Shown: positions 23,833 to 34,714, counted from the stretch's first letter. The stretch is 64,000 nt of DNA from Melitaea cinxia (GCF_905220565.1 NC_059396.1:19899206-19963205); one strand, 5' to 3'. Numbers and translations: made by a program. Notes: generated from the letters alone by a model not told the origin.

Positions 23833-24110
23833 AAAAAGAGGAGGTTCCCAAATCGATTGTAATTTTTTTTAAATCAAAAGTTAGTGCGTGTCGTGTTGTC
23901 TCAATGAAATTTAATTGAGCTCTGACAAGCACTTTTTGAGTTATATCTAATAATGCATATTTACTCGACTGTTTTTTCGTAGACCTACGTTGTATTATAC
24001 GCCATTACTTTTCACTGGGTGGTGTACCGATTTTGATCTTATTTTTAGTCGAAAAGGGTGTAATTGAAGTCGATTTTTTTTTTCGTTTGTGAGTAAACAT
24101 AATTATCATC
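23833..24110 (+). repeat. interspersed repeat family D copy
   Basis: Starts AAAAAGAGGAGGTTCCCAA and ends GTAATTGAAGTCGATTTTTT followed by TCGTTTGTGAGTAAACATAA, the two ends typical of family D in plus orientation. The internal CTACGTTGTATTATACGCC block is present. Confidence 0.75.
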
Positions 24111-24239
24111 TTTACCTCGGGAAAGAGGTGACAAGATAAAGAACCACTAAGTTCCCCGTAACGTTATGCCAATATAATAATTTATGTTAAATAAAATAAT
24201 TCATTACAAACTAATGATAATACAAGGATAAACGACTTT

Positions 24240-24310
24240 TAAATTTCTATTATTTTTTTTTTGTGGCAAGCGTTTACCGTATCCTGTTAATACCAGAACG
24301 ATTTGAGTTG
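24240..24310 (-). repeat. family G fragment
   Basis: A short piece with GGCAAGCGTTTACCGTA and TAATACCAGAACG resembles the CGATTACCGTAGCTTATAGA...CACCAGAAGC part of family G at 54811-55090. Confidence 0.4.
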
Positions 24311-24594
24311 CCAACCTAACACTTAGAGAGCATCTCCACAATCTGACATTCTTCAGTGATATTAAAAATATATTTTTGTACGATTTTAATCAACATTGTC
24401 ACAGCGTGAAATTCAAAACCTAGATCGAAATTTAAATATACACAAATGTAACATATCGTGTTGCAAGAGTAACTTTGGTATAACATTACACAGTAACTCA
24501 ACACGCAATACTTGTAACACAAAATCAATACAAACAAAGAGGCAGCCCTTATAAATAAATAACGATTCACAACCCTAACTCATAGAATAAACAA

Positions 24595-24893
24595 CAGCCG
24601 CTCTGGTGCAGTGGGGCGAGCAGTCGCCTAAAACACCGACGGTTCGCTGGAACGATTCCCGCTCGGGATGGATATTTGTATTTGTACAAAGACTTCTTTC
24701 CAGTTTGGACGTCTATCCTTATTGGACTCCCCGCCGTGCCTCGTAGAGCACGTTAAGCTGTCGGTGCCGATTGTTATCATAAATACCCGATAGTACAGAT
24801 AATATGCACAGTGGAGCAATGTGGTGGCTTAAGCTCCGGTCCTTCTCCTACATGGAGAAAGAGGCCTATGCCCAGCACTGGGTTATTACTGGC
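24595..24893 (+). mobile_element. SINE family B, nearly complete
   Basis: The head has an A-box-like TGGTGCAGTGG and a B-box-like GGAACGATTCCC. The body has ATTTGTATTTGTACAAAG and the GCACGTTAAGCTGTCGGTGC block. The tail GAGGCCTATGCCCAGCACTG...ACTGGCTGA translates in frame as E-A-Y-A-Q-H-W-V-I-T-G-stop, matching the end of an RTE-type ORF. No target-site duplication resolved. The minus-strand frame at 24628-24819 is inside it. Confidence 0.85.
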
Positions 24894-25239
24894 TGAATAC
24901 GACTAAAACGTGTTCAATACAGACAATCGACTATCAAATCGAATTGCAGCAGAAATACACACAAATGTCTATAAATAGATTGTTTTAATGATCAAAGTGT
25001 AAATTAAACCGCATCATGCAAAGCTGGGAAATGAGGGAACATGTTTAGCGCTGTATAATCAAGAGTGATGCATTAACGTTTCTGTATCGCTGGAGCGAGA
25101 TGAATTATGCATGGGATTGGCTTCGGTCCGCAGGTATGACGGTATGGTATGTGGCCGCATGGGTATACGCCGTCATTGATAAGTGATCATGTTTGAGTTC
25201 CTTTAAGGCACTTCGTAATTTTTTTAAAGACTTGTATAT

Positions 25240-25420
25240 TTTAACTGAGGTAGAACATAGCAGGATATGTCTTACTGAAAATATGGAGCAGTCCAACTGG
25301 AGAAGTACCTCGACCTAACAGAAGATCACATCAAAATAATACCTATATATTTCAAGCACAGTGTTGTGTCCCTGTGGTGATTAAGGTAACCAGAGCTCCA
25401 GGTGGGATTAGAGGTAGGTT
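25240..25420 (-). repeat. family G fragment
   Basis: Minus orientation of TACCTCGACCTAACAGAAG, GTGTTGTGTCCCTGTGGTG and CCAGAGCTCCAGGTGGG. These correspond to CTTCTGTAAGGTTGAGGTAC, ACCAACAGGAACACAACAC and CCCCCAGGAGCTCTGG in the copy at 54811-55090. Confidence 0.75.
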
Positions 25421-25424
25421 ATAA

Positions 25425-25615
25425 GTTTTTTTGTAGTTTGTAGCGACCCTGCTTTCTACTTCGAGGGTCGTAGGTTCGATTCCCACCCCGAGTCTGGGTG
25501 TAACATAAATATTTATTTATATATTTATATGTATTATTTATAAGTATGTTTATTGAAAAAAAAAATATGTCTGTAGCTATACCAGTCGGCATACCGGTTA
25601 ATACGAAAACACACC
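25425..25615 (+). mobile_element. SINE family C copy
   Basis: GTTTGTAGCGACCCTGC, then a B-box-like GGTTCGATTCCCACCCCGAG, then TATGTATTATTTATAAGTAT and GTAGCTATACCAGTCGGC. The extreme 5' end is missing. It is followed at about 25660-25720 by a short family G piece (AAGCGTACCTGATGGTAAGC). Confidence 0.8.
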
Positions 25616-25725
25616 TGATATGGAATGTAGAATAGCAGTTAAGAATATGTATATATTTTTTCATACAACTAGGTCGACAAACAAGCGTACCTGATGGTAA
25701 GCGATTATTAACGTAGCTTATATAA

Positions 25726-25978
25726 ATAAATATAAATAAATATCTACACAATACACAGTTCGCCTGTTCCTATGGTAAGCAACTTAATGCTTGTGTCACA
25801 GGTAACAACCGGCTGATATAGATAAATATATATTTTTTGATAAATATATATAGAAATATTACATATATAAATATATAAATAGAAATATTACACCCAGACT
25901 CTGCACCTGAGCAGAAAGTAGGGCTACTACAAACTTTGCCAACAAGCTACTCAAGGTGCTCTAGTCAATTAAGCTATG
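25726..25978 (-). mobile_element. SINE family C copy
   Basis: In minus orientation, from the tail AAATAAATATCTACACAATA through GTAAGCAACTTAATGCTTGT to the head block CTACAAACTTTGCCAACAAG. Adjacent C copies at 25425-25615 and 25726-25978 are therefore in opposite orientation, separated by a G fragment. Confidence 0.8.
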
Positions 25979-26042
25979 GAACAATGTACCCGTTAGATCG
26001 ATTGATCCTATGATATGATGATTTTTAAATTCCGTTCTAAGT

Positions 26043-26115
26043 GATTTTTGATATGATATTAAAAAAATGTTTTTGAACGCCCTAATGTGTGGATAACACA
26101 GAAATAAATGTACCT
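26043..26115 (+). mobile_element. tRNA-like SINE 3' fragment
   Basis: TTTTTGATATGATATTAAAA, then CGCCCTAATGTGTGGATAAC, matching the copy at 8195-8375. Confidence 0.5.
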
Positions 26116-26562
26116 ATTGTTATATTGTTTGCAATACTAGTATAATTAATGAAACAAGATATATTTAATAATATTCAAACTAAATTTCCTGTAAATATTT
26201 CTGAAATTCGATGATGAAACATATTTAATTTTTAATCAAACGGTTGCACATTCAGTTTTTGCGGTGAGGTTGAACAAACCAAATATAAAATAATAAATAA
26301 TCAAAGTAACAGCGCCTGATAAACCGGGACACCTCGTGAAACCATTTTTGGTTTATATTTAAACGTTATTTACAATATAAACAGACTATACAGGACTTAT
26401 GTATTACGCTTAAAGTAGATTTTATCACAATTTATAGATTTCGTGAGACGTAAGATATTTATTAAAGGTCGAATTATGATTATATTACCCGTATGTGTGT
26501 ATGTTTATACTACGTGCAAAAAAATAACGCAAACGGTTGAATAGAGATGATGATTTGCACAC

Positions 26563-26569
26563 AGCAACG

Positions 26570-26601
<32 letters not shown>

Positions 26602-26665
26602 ACGCACACACGCACGTAAGCACACACGCATGCACGTATGTACGCACGCACGCACGCACGCACGC
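26563..26665. repeat. (AC)n and (GCAC)n microsatellite
   Basis: A CA run (about 26571-26594) grades into ACGCACGCACGC-type repeats. The three cysteine/histidine-rich open frames at 26485-26762 on both strands are products of this repeat and are not genes. Confidence 0.95.
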
Positions 26666-26669
26666 AAAG

Positions 26670-27670
26670 CGTTAAGCGTAGGTACGTTAAGACAACAAAC
26701 AGTTCCTCAGTCGGAATTTCGAGCAAGATGCTTTCTTCTGTCCCCACCTCTATAACGTACATCTTGCAATTAGTTTAACAATCCTTTAGTAACCAACACA
26801 TTTATTTGTAAGGTATCAGAAACGCAAAGCAGTTTTATAATATAGACAAAAGGAACCTTTTAAAAGTACTCTTTTAAAAGCATTTTTGAATCTGCTTGCA
26901 CGTGTAACATTAAAATGTATCGAAATTTTCTAAACATCTCTCGCTCGATGTTACGGAAGATTCCGCTAAAAGATTTTCATGTACACGAAATTTCGGAATT
27001 GTATATCAGTGTAACTGCAGTCGAAAGGTAAGTGAACTGAATGTTGAAAATTTCAAATGAAAATTGCGTACTGGGCACGAGCAATTCATGATTACTAACA
27101 TACTTCTGTCAAATAAATATTGCAGTTATGCTGTAGGCTATAAAAACTTATGATATGACTTGAGAATAGAACCAAGTACAGATATACAAGCGGTGGTACG
27201 GTAGGCCAAGAAAGTGGTGAACCAATTTTGATTTAGTTTCCTGGTCATCGAAAATTACCACAAAGTTCATTATTAAAAGATACAACTGAAAGAGACATAT
27301 AATAATGACGTAAACCTAATTGATAAGTATGCATACGTCATTATTATACATGACATTTTAAACTCATTATAAATAAAATAAAAAAGGACATTAATTTCCA
27401 CAAAGAAATTGAAATGTTTCCAAACAAAAGTAATAAAAACTATTTAAATAGACAACCAAATTCCATTTGATAAAGAAAACTAACAATTGACGTTTTGTCA
27501 AATATATTTCATAGATATAGTAAAAAAAAGTAGATAATGCGCGGCCTTTGTTGTTAGTGAAGCCACAAAACTCGGCTCCTTCAAGTAAATACACGCGCTC
27601 ACGCACACATATGCATCAAACTACGCTCATTTTCGTTAGTATGTCACGAGGTTTCATACAGTAACTTTGC
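26670..27670. other. no gene; one inverted repeat
   Basis: No exon recognised. At 27299-27312 and 27334-27347 there are 14-base complementary arms, ATAATAATGACGTA and TACGTCATTATTAT, with a 21-base spacer. This could be a small MITE or a hairpin. Confidence 0.5.
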
Positions 27671-27677
27671 TTATAAA

Positions 27678-28169
27678 ATGCCGTCTTGTGTGATTAAATG
27701 GTGCAAAAACAGTACCAAAGTAAACAAAAAATCTGAAGGAATATCGTTTCACACGTAAGTACATATAAAACTTTAAATTTATTGTTATTACAAAATAATA
27801 TTGAGGTTATTCGGAACTTATAATTTCAATGTCACGAAATGACGTACCACGGGAGTGTTGACAGTAGTTTTTTTTTTCAATACCCCAAAATGTGGGTAAG
27901 TAAATTGTACGCAATCAGAAAAATAATGAAGTAAAAAGTAGACATAGTTATTGTTTTTTTCTCGTGTTATTTTATGTTACATAAATTGAAAATAAAAAAA
28001 ATCAAAATATATTTATGAATTATTAACTCGTTTGTTTTATGTTTTAACTTTTTACAATTTTTGAGTAAACTAGTACCCATATTTTACTATCAAATTTCAT
28101 GGTTTTAGGTTTCCAACGAATATTTTAATAAGAGGTGAATGGGTAGCGGCTGTAAGACTGAGAAAATGA
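27678..28169 (+). pseudogene. THAP zinc-finger N-terminal exons, probably a broken or partial gene
   Basis: Exon 1 (27678-27754) starts at ATG in an A-rich context and encodes MPSCVIKWCKNSTK...EGISFH, ending two bases into the next codon at a GTAAGT donor. Exon 2 (28109 onwards, after TTTTAG) completes the threonine and continues FPTNILIRGEWVAAVRLRK before a TGA at 28167-28169. The C-x(4)-C, the G-I-S-F-H-x-F-P block and the conserved W are the first half of a THAP domain, a C2CH DNA-binding zinc finger found in regulators and in P-type transposases. The second half (C-x-x-H-F) should follow but I do not find it nearby. Either a further splice or a frameshift near the TGA intervenes. Both splice signals and the frame across the intron agree, so these exons were once functional. 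The 63-residue frame at 28139-28330 is in another frame. Confidence 0.7.
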
Positions 28170-28179
28170 CCACGATTAT

Positions 28180-29530
28180 GCTGGCCATGCGCATAAAGTC
28201 AATACGATTAGTGATTGAAAAATATTTGAACATAAGACTACATCATATTAGTAAAATGCAAACAATGACGATGACTCTGAGTTCTAAGCGACAAAAATTT
28301 AAAAAACTTATACAACATAAAGGATTCTAGGTTTAAGAAAAATAGTTAAAAAAAAACCGACTGCAAACTGAAAAGAGATAAACAGAGGGGATAGGAAGTG
28401 TCCATTCATACGATTATCTTACGAATATATTTTTTTATTATTCTAACGATTTTTTGTTTTATTTTTAGTAAATTTATTTAAAACTATAAACAGGTTTTTA
28501 TTTTCACATACCCATTTTACCTATATTAAATTAATTGTTTAATAAAAATTTTAGGGACTTTTTTTAAAAGGTGTCAACACTTCACTCACTCACACATCTT
28601 TAAAAAAGTGGCTTCAGTTTTCTGTTCTAGGTGCGTTATCTACCTTTTTTTACTTGATCTATGATATATTTAAGTAATTTCTATTATTATTTTCCTTAAT
28701 AAGATTTTATTAATTTCCTTTTTTTTACAAACAGGCACCCCAATTTTATTTATTTGTATAGATATATGTTCCGAAATCACTTACCGAATACCGAATGTAC
28801 GTAAATAGGGTTATTTTGTTTAAATAGTTGAAATTCGCGCAGTATTCAGTTGAAATGTATTATTTTGAGTTTCGTTGCAATAGACACGACCGTAACATGT
28901 AAAATAAAAATAAAAATATATAAACTGTTCAACGAAAGTTCCGACAATAAAGTTCAAATTCGAATAAAAAAATGTTTCTTAAGACAGCCCTTAGGGCACT
29001 CCCCCGAAGACACTGAAAGGCTTTTACCAGACAAAACAACGTCGGAGTTCCTATTTACTATTGTAGGTAAAGTTCTCCTTAAAGACAATCTTGTGAACGT
29101 ATATATCAATGTTATTGTGTTCGACATTACATGAACATGTAGTGTATATAATAAAATATTATGTGATTTTTGAAGTGATTTGAAACTCGATTATACGAAA
29201 ATGGGTCACGATGAAGAAACAAAGACAAATGTATATATAAGTGGGAATGAGAAAGAATACATTACCGCTCAAAACGCGCAAGCGACGCGTTACGCATGGC
29301 GCTTAATACCTTTTTCACGAGGCCGTGAGCGTTGTCGTTAGAACAAATCACAACGACCAACCTTCTTACAACTTTTCTGAAATTTCACTTCTGCCGTGAC
29401 TTGCATACAAACGCTTTTGCTTGTTGCCTATTTTCTCGATACATTTTATTACAAGTATTGCTTTGTGTTTTATTAAACTAATATTCAATCGTGAAACATC
29501 TGTACTAATTTATACTAATATTATAAAACG
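28180..29530. other. no gene called
   Basis: The 94-residue frame at 28850-29134 has no domain I recognise; its GHSPEDTERLLPDK stretch is less AT-driven than its surroundings, so it may be an old exon or element remnant. The rest is AT-rich. Confidence 0.35.
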
Positions 29531-29540
29531 GTAATCTCGG

Positions 29541-29902
29541 TGTCGGCCGAGTAGAATAGCACCACCCCTTTTGTTCCCGTGGGGGGTCGTAAAAAGCGAC
29601 CGAAGGATAAACTTGGCCCAAAATCATTAAGGTCCTGGAGAAGGGAAACTTCATTTGAAACACGGAATGGGGTCTCCGTCAAGCATTCGTGGCACAGCTC
29701 TAAAATGCGAAAGACTCCTGCAGCCGAACTGACTCCACACGTATCGACTCGTCGTGCCTGTGCGTCGAGCCAGTGAGGTCGAGAGGGTGGCGCAGAACTT
29801 AGGCAACTCTGCGTTTTCCTGAAGAGTGACCTAGGCGACACAGTATCTATCTGACACTATCTAAATCGTCTCCAATAGACGGACTAAGGCCAATGAGATG
29901 AG
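29541..29902 (+). mobile_element. SINE-like repeat family H with 8-bp TSD
   Basis: AATCTCGG at 29533-29540 and 29903-29910 flank a 362-bp GC-rich unit. The 5' part has TTCCCGTGGGGGGTCGTAAA...AAGCGACCGAAGGATAAA, which closely resembles the 5' part of family A (CCCGTGGGTGTCGTAAGAGG then CGACTAAGGGATAAC). The body and 3' end differ from A. Open frames on both strands (29521-29841 and 29579-29776) reflect the GC-rich repeat and I do not call them genes. Confidence 0.65.
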
Positions 29903-29910
29903 AATCTCGG

Positions 29911-31720
29911 GACTATTTGTTTGATTTGATTTGTTTTTTTTTTTGTATTGTGTAGACCATTTACCGAGTATGATGGCTCTAGGCTATTTTCTTTATCTCA
30001 AATTAATACGTGTGAATCTGCGAGGTGCACCTAGTGTTACATGGTATTATGATTTACATTAATACATATGATTTTTGAAAGCTAAATAACTTGTATCTTC
30101 ATACAATTAACGATTTAATCATTCACATGTTACGTCGATTGTATGAACTCCGAAGCCAAAAGATAAGTGTTCTAGAAGCTAAAGGTTTAAAGTTACCGAT
30201 CCGATTTACATTATTAATTGAATAATAAAATAAAATAATATTACCGCAAAGACACTTCTTTTCTAAAATCACGTTGCTTAATTTAGACAAATCAAATGAA
30301 AACCGGTTTTATCTGATCACGAAGCTCCATGAGACCCGGTGAGGTGACGGTCGAGGCATTTGAATAATCGAGAAATTGATTGAAGCGTATTTTCTAAAAC
30401 GCTCAAAAAAAAAAAAAAGATTCAATGATTGTAAGGGCAGATGCCTTTCTAATGATGGGGGCTTAGTTGGAGCCCCTTTTTAGGACACTCGTTAGGGCCC
30501 GCCTGTTGCTCGCCCTCATCTACATTACAGTCACTCGCTCCGAATATTCATGTTCTAGTAATGATTATTCGTCTATCCCTTTAAGGCAATCAAACGGTGT
30601 ATAGTGCTAATGTTTGATCATATAATATAGCAACTATTTCTAATTGTGACATACTTTCCGTTTATTTCCCTTATGTAATTATTAATATAAAAAAATATTT
30701 ATTTAGGACGTTACAGATACAAACAAAATAGTATACGTAGTTCGTTCTTGTTATTTTTATAAGAAGTTTCCTTTACAATTACTTGAATCCAGTTCTTGAT
30801 TATTGTGTCTTTAATGAAAATAGTTACTATTTTAGCCACTATTATTTCGTTTTTAAGAGATTTTTTAACCCTTGTACTTAAATTATTTTCAAAATTACAA
30901 TTTTCTTTATATTTTTTTATAAAGTTGGTAAGTTTAAGACTAGTCTCAAATCAAGGGAAACAATATGTATAACTACTTTCTTGCGGAAAATCAGATTTTT
31001 ACTACTAGACACACCATTCAAACGCTTTAACGTCACAATAAAACTAATATGGATCTCCTTATTATGAAGTTTACCTAATCGAAAATTTTACTCCACCGAA
31101 AAAACCAGACGAAAATTTATCAACTTTGTACAAACTTCAACAACATACATAATTACTAAAATGACAAACATAACAAAATTTATTAGACACTTACAAAGTC
31201 GGTCAACGGACGTGTACAAGCTGTAGGTACAAACGAAAACATCGATTCGGCTTCCCAACAGAGACACCTGATCGAATAAAATATTGACAAAGGTTTAATT
31301 ATTTCAGTGTCGTGTTTGCGCTAACACCGAAATCTAATTTAAATAAGCACTGTTGCTGTTTATCAGCCTGGAAAGGGTGTTGTTTGGAAAATACAATTTA
31401 TAGTCTTGTGTATAGAAACTAATTTCCAGTAGTCAGTGCGTCGGTGAAATTAGGCCGCTACAGCGATCAGGTTCGTGATCTGTTTCATTTGCATTTATGA
31501 AAAGACTAAATAGAATATTTTTTTTTTGCAAATCAATTTGTCGACGTGTTATCGTTGGAATCCTTTTTTATTTGAGTATAACATTTCAAACTAATATGTT
31601 TTCTAGCTTAATTATTTTCATCATCAAAGATCGTAACAGGCTGAGGATTTTTTTAAAACGATTAGCTCCACGACTTTTAGCCTTCACTGCTGGTGAGTTC
31701 ATAATAAAGTGGGACAATAG
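29911..31720. other. intron, no gene seen
   Basis: AT-rich. The 82-residue frame at 31497-31745 ends at the LINE fragment beginning near 31727. Its last stretch (LAPRLLAFTAGEF) might be degraded LINE RT sequence, leaving the LINE's 5' boundary uncertain. Confidence 0.4.
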
Positions 31721-31726
31721 AGTTGA

Positions 31727-33105
31727 AAATTCCCAGACTCATTAAAGATTGCAAAAATAACCCCTATTCATAAATCTGGTTCCTTATTAGACCCAGAAAA
31801 TTATCGTCCGATATCTGTACTACCCGTTCTCTCAAAAATTTTAGAAAAATTAATTCACAACCGCTTGGTTACGTATTTGGATTCTTTTGATTTCATATCT
31901 GAACGGCAATACGGTTTTAGAGCTAGAAGCAACACTACCGCTGCAACTGTGGATCTAGTGACCAAAATAAGGCAGAACTTAGATAGAAAGAACATAGCTT
32001 TGGGAGTATTTATTGACTTAAAAAAAGCCTTTGATACCGTCAGTCATAAACTTTTATTACAAAAACTTAAAAACATTGGTGTCAAGAGCGCTGTACTTGA
32101 AATGTTAAAATCATACCTAACAAACAGATTGCAGGTCGTCAAGATTGGTGACATCCAAAGCAGTGCTTTACCTGTCACCTGTGGAGTCCCACAGGGCTCT
32201 ATTTTGCGACCGCTTCTATTTTTAATTTATGTAAATGATATTGCAACTTTAAAACTAAACGTTCATCTGACTTTATATGCAGATGACACCTGTTTATTTT
32301 ATTTTGGTAGTAACATAAATGATATAATTGCTCAAGCTCAACAAGATCTAGATGTTCTACATAAATGGTTCAATCACAATCTTTTAACTATTAACGCTTC
32401 CAAAACTTGTTACATTGTATTTAAAACTAAAAATAAAATTATTGCACCGCATGATCCACTAACCTTTGACAACTTTCCCATTGAACAAAAAACATGTGAA
32501 AAATATTTAGGTTTACGAATAGACAATTATTTAACTTTTAAATATCAAATAGACTACATAAATAAAAAACTTTCTTCTTTAATTGGGTCACTTGTAAATG
32601 TTTCAAAATGTATACCTGTGAAAATAAAATATAACATGTACAATTCTTTAGTAAAATCGCATTTATTGTATTTAATAGAAATATGGGGTAACACTGGCAA
32701 AACAAAACTACAAAAACTTCAAAGAAAACAAAATAAAATAATTAAAATACTTTTTCGATATCCGCCTTTGACACCAACAACTACACTTTATAAAGAAACG
32801 AATATTATGAACCTACGACAACTTTATGTGTATAATTCTTGTATTTTGTAAGAAAAATTATTAGTAAATCCATGCATTCTAATTTGATATTTATAAAACA
32901 AAGCAGTAAACGTAGCACCCGTAGACCAAGCTTGCTAGTTCTTCCAAAAGTAAGAACCAAATTTGCAAAAAAAAATATTACTTTCGATGGAGCACAACTT
33001 TATAACAAATTACCTCCCTATATAAAAAATGTAAGCTCAGTTAATGGATTTAAGTCTCAACTATCAAAGTATATTTTAGAGAATACCCACTTTTATAGTG
33101 ATTAA
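31727..33105 (+). pseudogene. LINE reverse transcriptase with one frameshift
   Basis: RT motifs in order: ENYRPISVLPVLSKILEKL, YGFRARSNTT, GVFIDLKKAFDTVSHK, CGVPQGSI and the catalytic LYADDTCLF. The first frame ends at a TAA at 32849-32851. The C-terminal region (VRKIISKSM...LPKVRTKFAKK...LPPYIKNVSS) continues in a second frame from about 32839 to 33105. The two overlap at TCTTGTATTTTGT, so a one-base indel there separates them. The upstream stop (TGA at 31724-31726) and lack of an ATG confirm truncation. The product would be RT only; no RNase H. Confidence 0.9.
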
Positions 33106-33250
33106 GAACAAATATAAAACGACTTATTTATACTATATTCCGTTAACTAAGTACCTACTTATAAGGCGAATATTTGTATCATTACATTTATTATGTTGTT
33201 CTCATGTAAGTGAATTTTCTTTTTGAGAATAAATTCTTTAAACCTTAAAA
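31727..33250 (+). mobile_element. CR1/L2-type LINE, 5'-truncated
   Basis: The frame opens at about 31727 (F-P-D-S-L-K-I-A-K-I-T-P-I-H-K) inside the RT domain, so the endonuclease and ORF1 are missing. The 3' UTR runs from 33106 to a terminus near AATAAATTCTTTAAACCTT at about 33229-33247, which resembles CR1/L2-type 3' ends. It is in sense orientation in the Sidestep-like intron. Confidence 0.85.
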
Positions 33251-33295
33251 TTCTTGTCAGCATTCTCACGGATTAATACCAAAAGTGGCGATTAA

Positions 33296-33405
33296 GATCC
33301 CGATTCGGCCTGTAACATCCCACTGCTGGGCATAGCCCTCTTTCTTCATGTGGGAGAAGGATTGGAGCTTCACCACGCTGCTCCACTGCTGGTTGGCGGA
33401 TATAC
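33296..33405 (-). mobile_element. SINE family B 3' fragment
   Basis: Minus orientation of the B tail: GGCCTGTAACATCCCACTGC...GGGCATAGCCC, then ATGTGGGAGAAGGATTGGAG, then CCACGCTGCTCCACTGCTGG and GGCGGATAT. Confidence 0.8.
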
Positions 33406-33669
33406 AACAATTATTTATAAATAATTATTTTTTAAGTTTTATATTAAAACGAAAATGGTCTATATCGATATGTCTCAATGGTCCAAATTCAATGAATCAT
33501 CAGATAGCCCATTGCATTTCTATGAACATAAAGTATTAAGACGAAGTATTAAATATCAAGGAAATTTAATACAAACTTATACCAATATACAAAAGTAACA
33601 AACAAGGTCCAAAAATCAATTTGGATTAGTTTCCGTTCTTTAAATTTAAAAATAATCAAGTAAATACGC

Positions 33670-33860
33670 GTTATCTGGGGGCACGGTAGTGCCCCCGCCA
33701 AGACGAGCCAAAAAAAAAAAAAAACGAAAAGCACTACCTATCTTTTCTCGAAGCGCTTCGTCGTTTTTTTGAACCCTCATAACTTGGGTTTGGATTATAC
33801 CAGATAAACAAAATTCTGGGTATATGATGTCAATAGCGGACTTATTAAACGTATAAAGTT
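33670..33860. repeat. unnamed repeat fragment with GC hairpin
   Basis: At 33677-33696 GGGGGCAC and GTGCCCCC form a perfect 8-bp stem around GGTA, followed by a poly-A run. The adjacent CGAAGCGCTTCG and ACCCTCATAACTTGGGTTTGG look repeat-derived, though no second copy is in the window. Overlapping minus frames at 33549-33870 are not genes. Confidence 0.5.
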
Positions 33861-33879
33861 TCAATTGCATAGCTCTTAT

Positions 33880-34259
33880 ACTTTAGATTTTATTGATATT
33901 AAAGATTACTCAAAAATCAGTCTTCAAATCTCGATCAAATGTAAATAAGAACATAAGACAAGCATCAGCTTTGAATAGAAACAAGAATCATCAAAATCGC
34001 TATACCCAGTGAAAAGTTATACGGCATAATACAAAATAGGTCAAGGAAAAAATAGTCAAGTACATACGCATTATTAGATATAGCTTGAAAGTACTTGTCA
34101 AATCTCAATAAAATTTAAATGAGACCACATGACAAGCACTACCTTTTGATTGAAAAACAAATCATCGAAATCGGTCAACCCAGTTAAAAGTTTTGAGGTA
34201 TGATACAAAAAAAAATACCATCGAATTAAGAACCTCATCCTTTTTGGAAGCCGGTTAAA
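33880..34259 (-). repeat. interspersed repeat family D copy
   Basis: Ends CCATCGAATTAAGAACCTCA then TTTTTGGAAGCCGGTTAAAA, the standard right end in minus orientation. Two internal modules with ATCATCAAAATCGCTATACC and ATCATCGAAATCGGTCAACC show the modular build seen in the longer copy at 49823-50580. Confidence 0.75.
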
Positions 34260-34272
34260 AGGAATAACATCA

Positions 34273-34701
34273 TCATCATCATCAGCTCAGCCTATTGCAG
34301 TCCGCTGCTGGACATAGGCCTCCCCAAGTACACGCTAGACATCCCGGTTTTCCGCAATCCTCATTCAGCCTACACCGGCAATCTCACGTAGATCGTCGGT
34401 CCAATAGGCCGGAGGACGTCCCACACTGCGTTTTCCAAGACGTGGTCTCCACTCCAGGACCCGTCTGCTCCAACGGCAATCGGTCCTGCGACACAGATGA
34501 CCAGCCCACTGCCACTTCAACTTGCTAATTCTGTGGGCTACGTCGGTTACTTTCGTTCTCTCGCGGATAGTCTCATTTCTAATCCTATCTTTGAGAGAAA
34601 CCCCAAGCATAGCCCGATCCATTGCACGTTGAGCGACTTTAAACTTGTGGACCAGTCCCTTCGTCAGTGTCTATATCTCGGCTCCGTATGTTAACACAGG
34701 C
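34273..34701 (-). mobile_element. RTE-type LINE 3' fragment with 13-bp TSD
   Basis: AGGAATAACATCA is repeated at 34260-34272 and 34702-34714, giving a 429-bp insertion truncated at its 5' end. The minus strand ends in a (TGATGA)n run after the ORF stop, so there is almost no 3' UTR. This fragment shows where the tail of SINE family A comes from. Confidence 0.92.
34290..34622 (-). pseudogene. RTE-type RT ORF, C-terminal end with two in-frame stops
   Basis: Reads on the minus strand as AMLGVSLKDRIRNETIRERT, then ISKLKWQWAGHLCRRTDCRW, LEWRPRLGKRSVGRPPAYWTDD, the C-terminal region of RTE-clade reverse transcriptases as I know it. The frame then has TGA (34365-34367) and a TAG, each one base away from a tryptophan codon. 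It still continues in the same frame to RVLGEAYVQQRTAIG and its terminal TGA near 34288. The preserved frame with two point stops indicates an old but not scrambled copy. The plus frames at 34295-34694 are shadows. Confidence 0.88.
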
Positions 34702-34714
34702 AGGAATAACATCA

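Noticed and set aside
26563..26665. CRISPR-like regular repeats
   Set aside because: Simple dinucleotide and tetranucleotide runs without spacers.
26485..26762. Cysteine-rich open frames on both strands
   Set aside because: Produced by the CA and GCAC microsatellite.
29521..29841. 106-residue minus frame
   Set aside because: Lies in the GC-rich SINE-like repeat H with a target duplication; no domain.
33677..33696. Hairpin followed by poly-A resembling a bacterial terminator
   Set aside because: The genome is eukaryotic; it lies in a repeat-like block.
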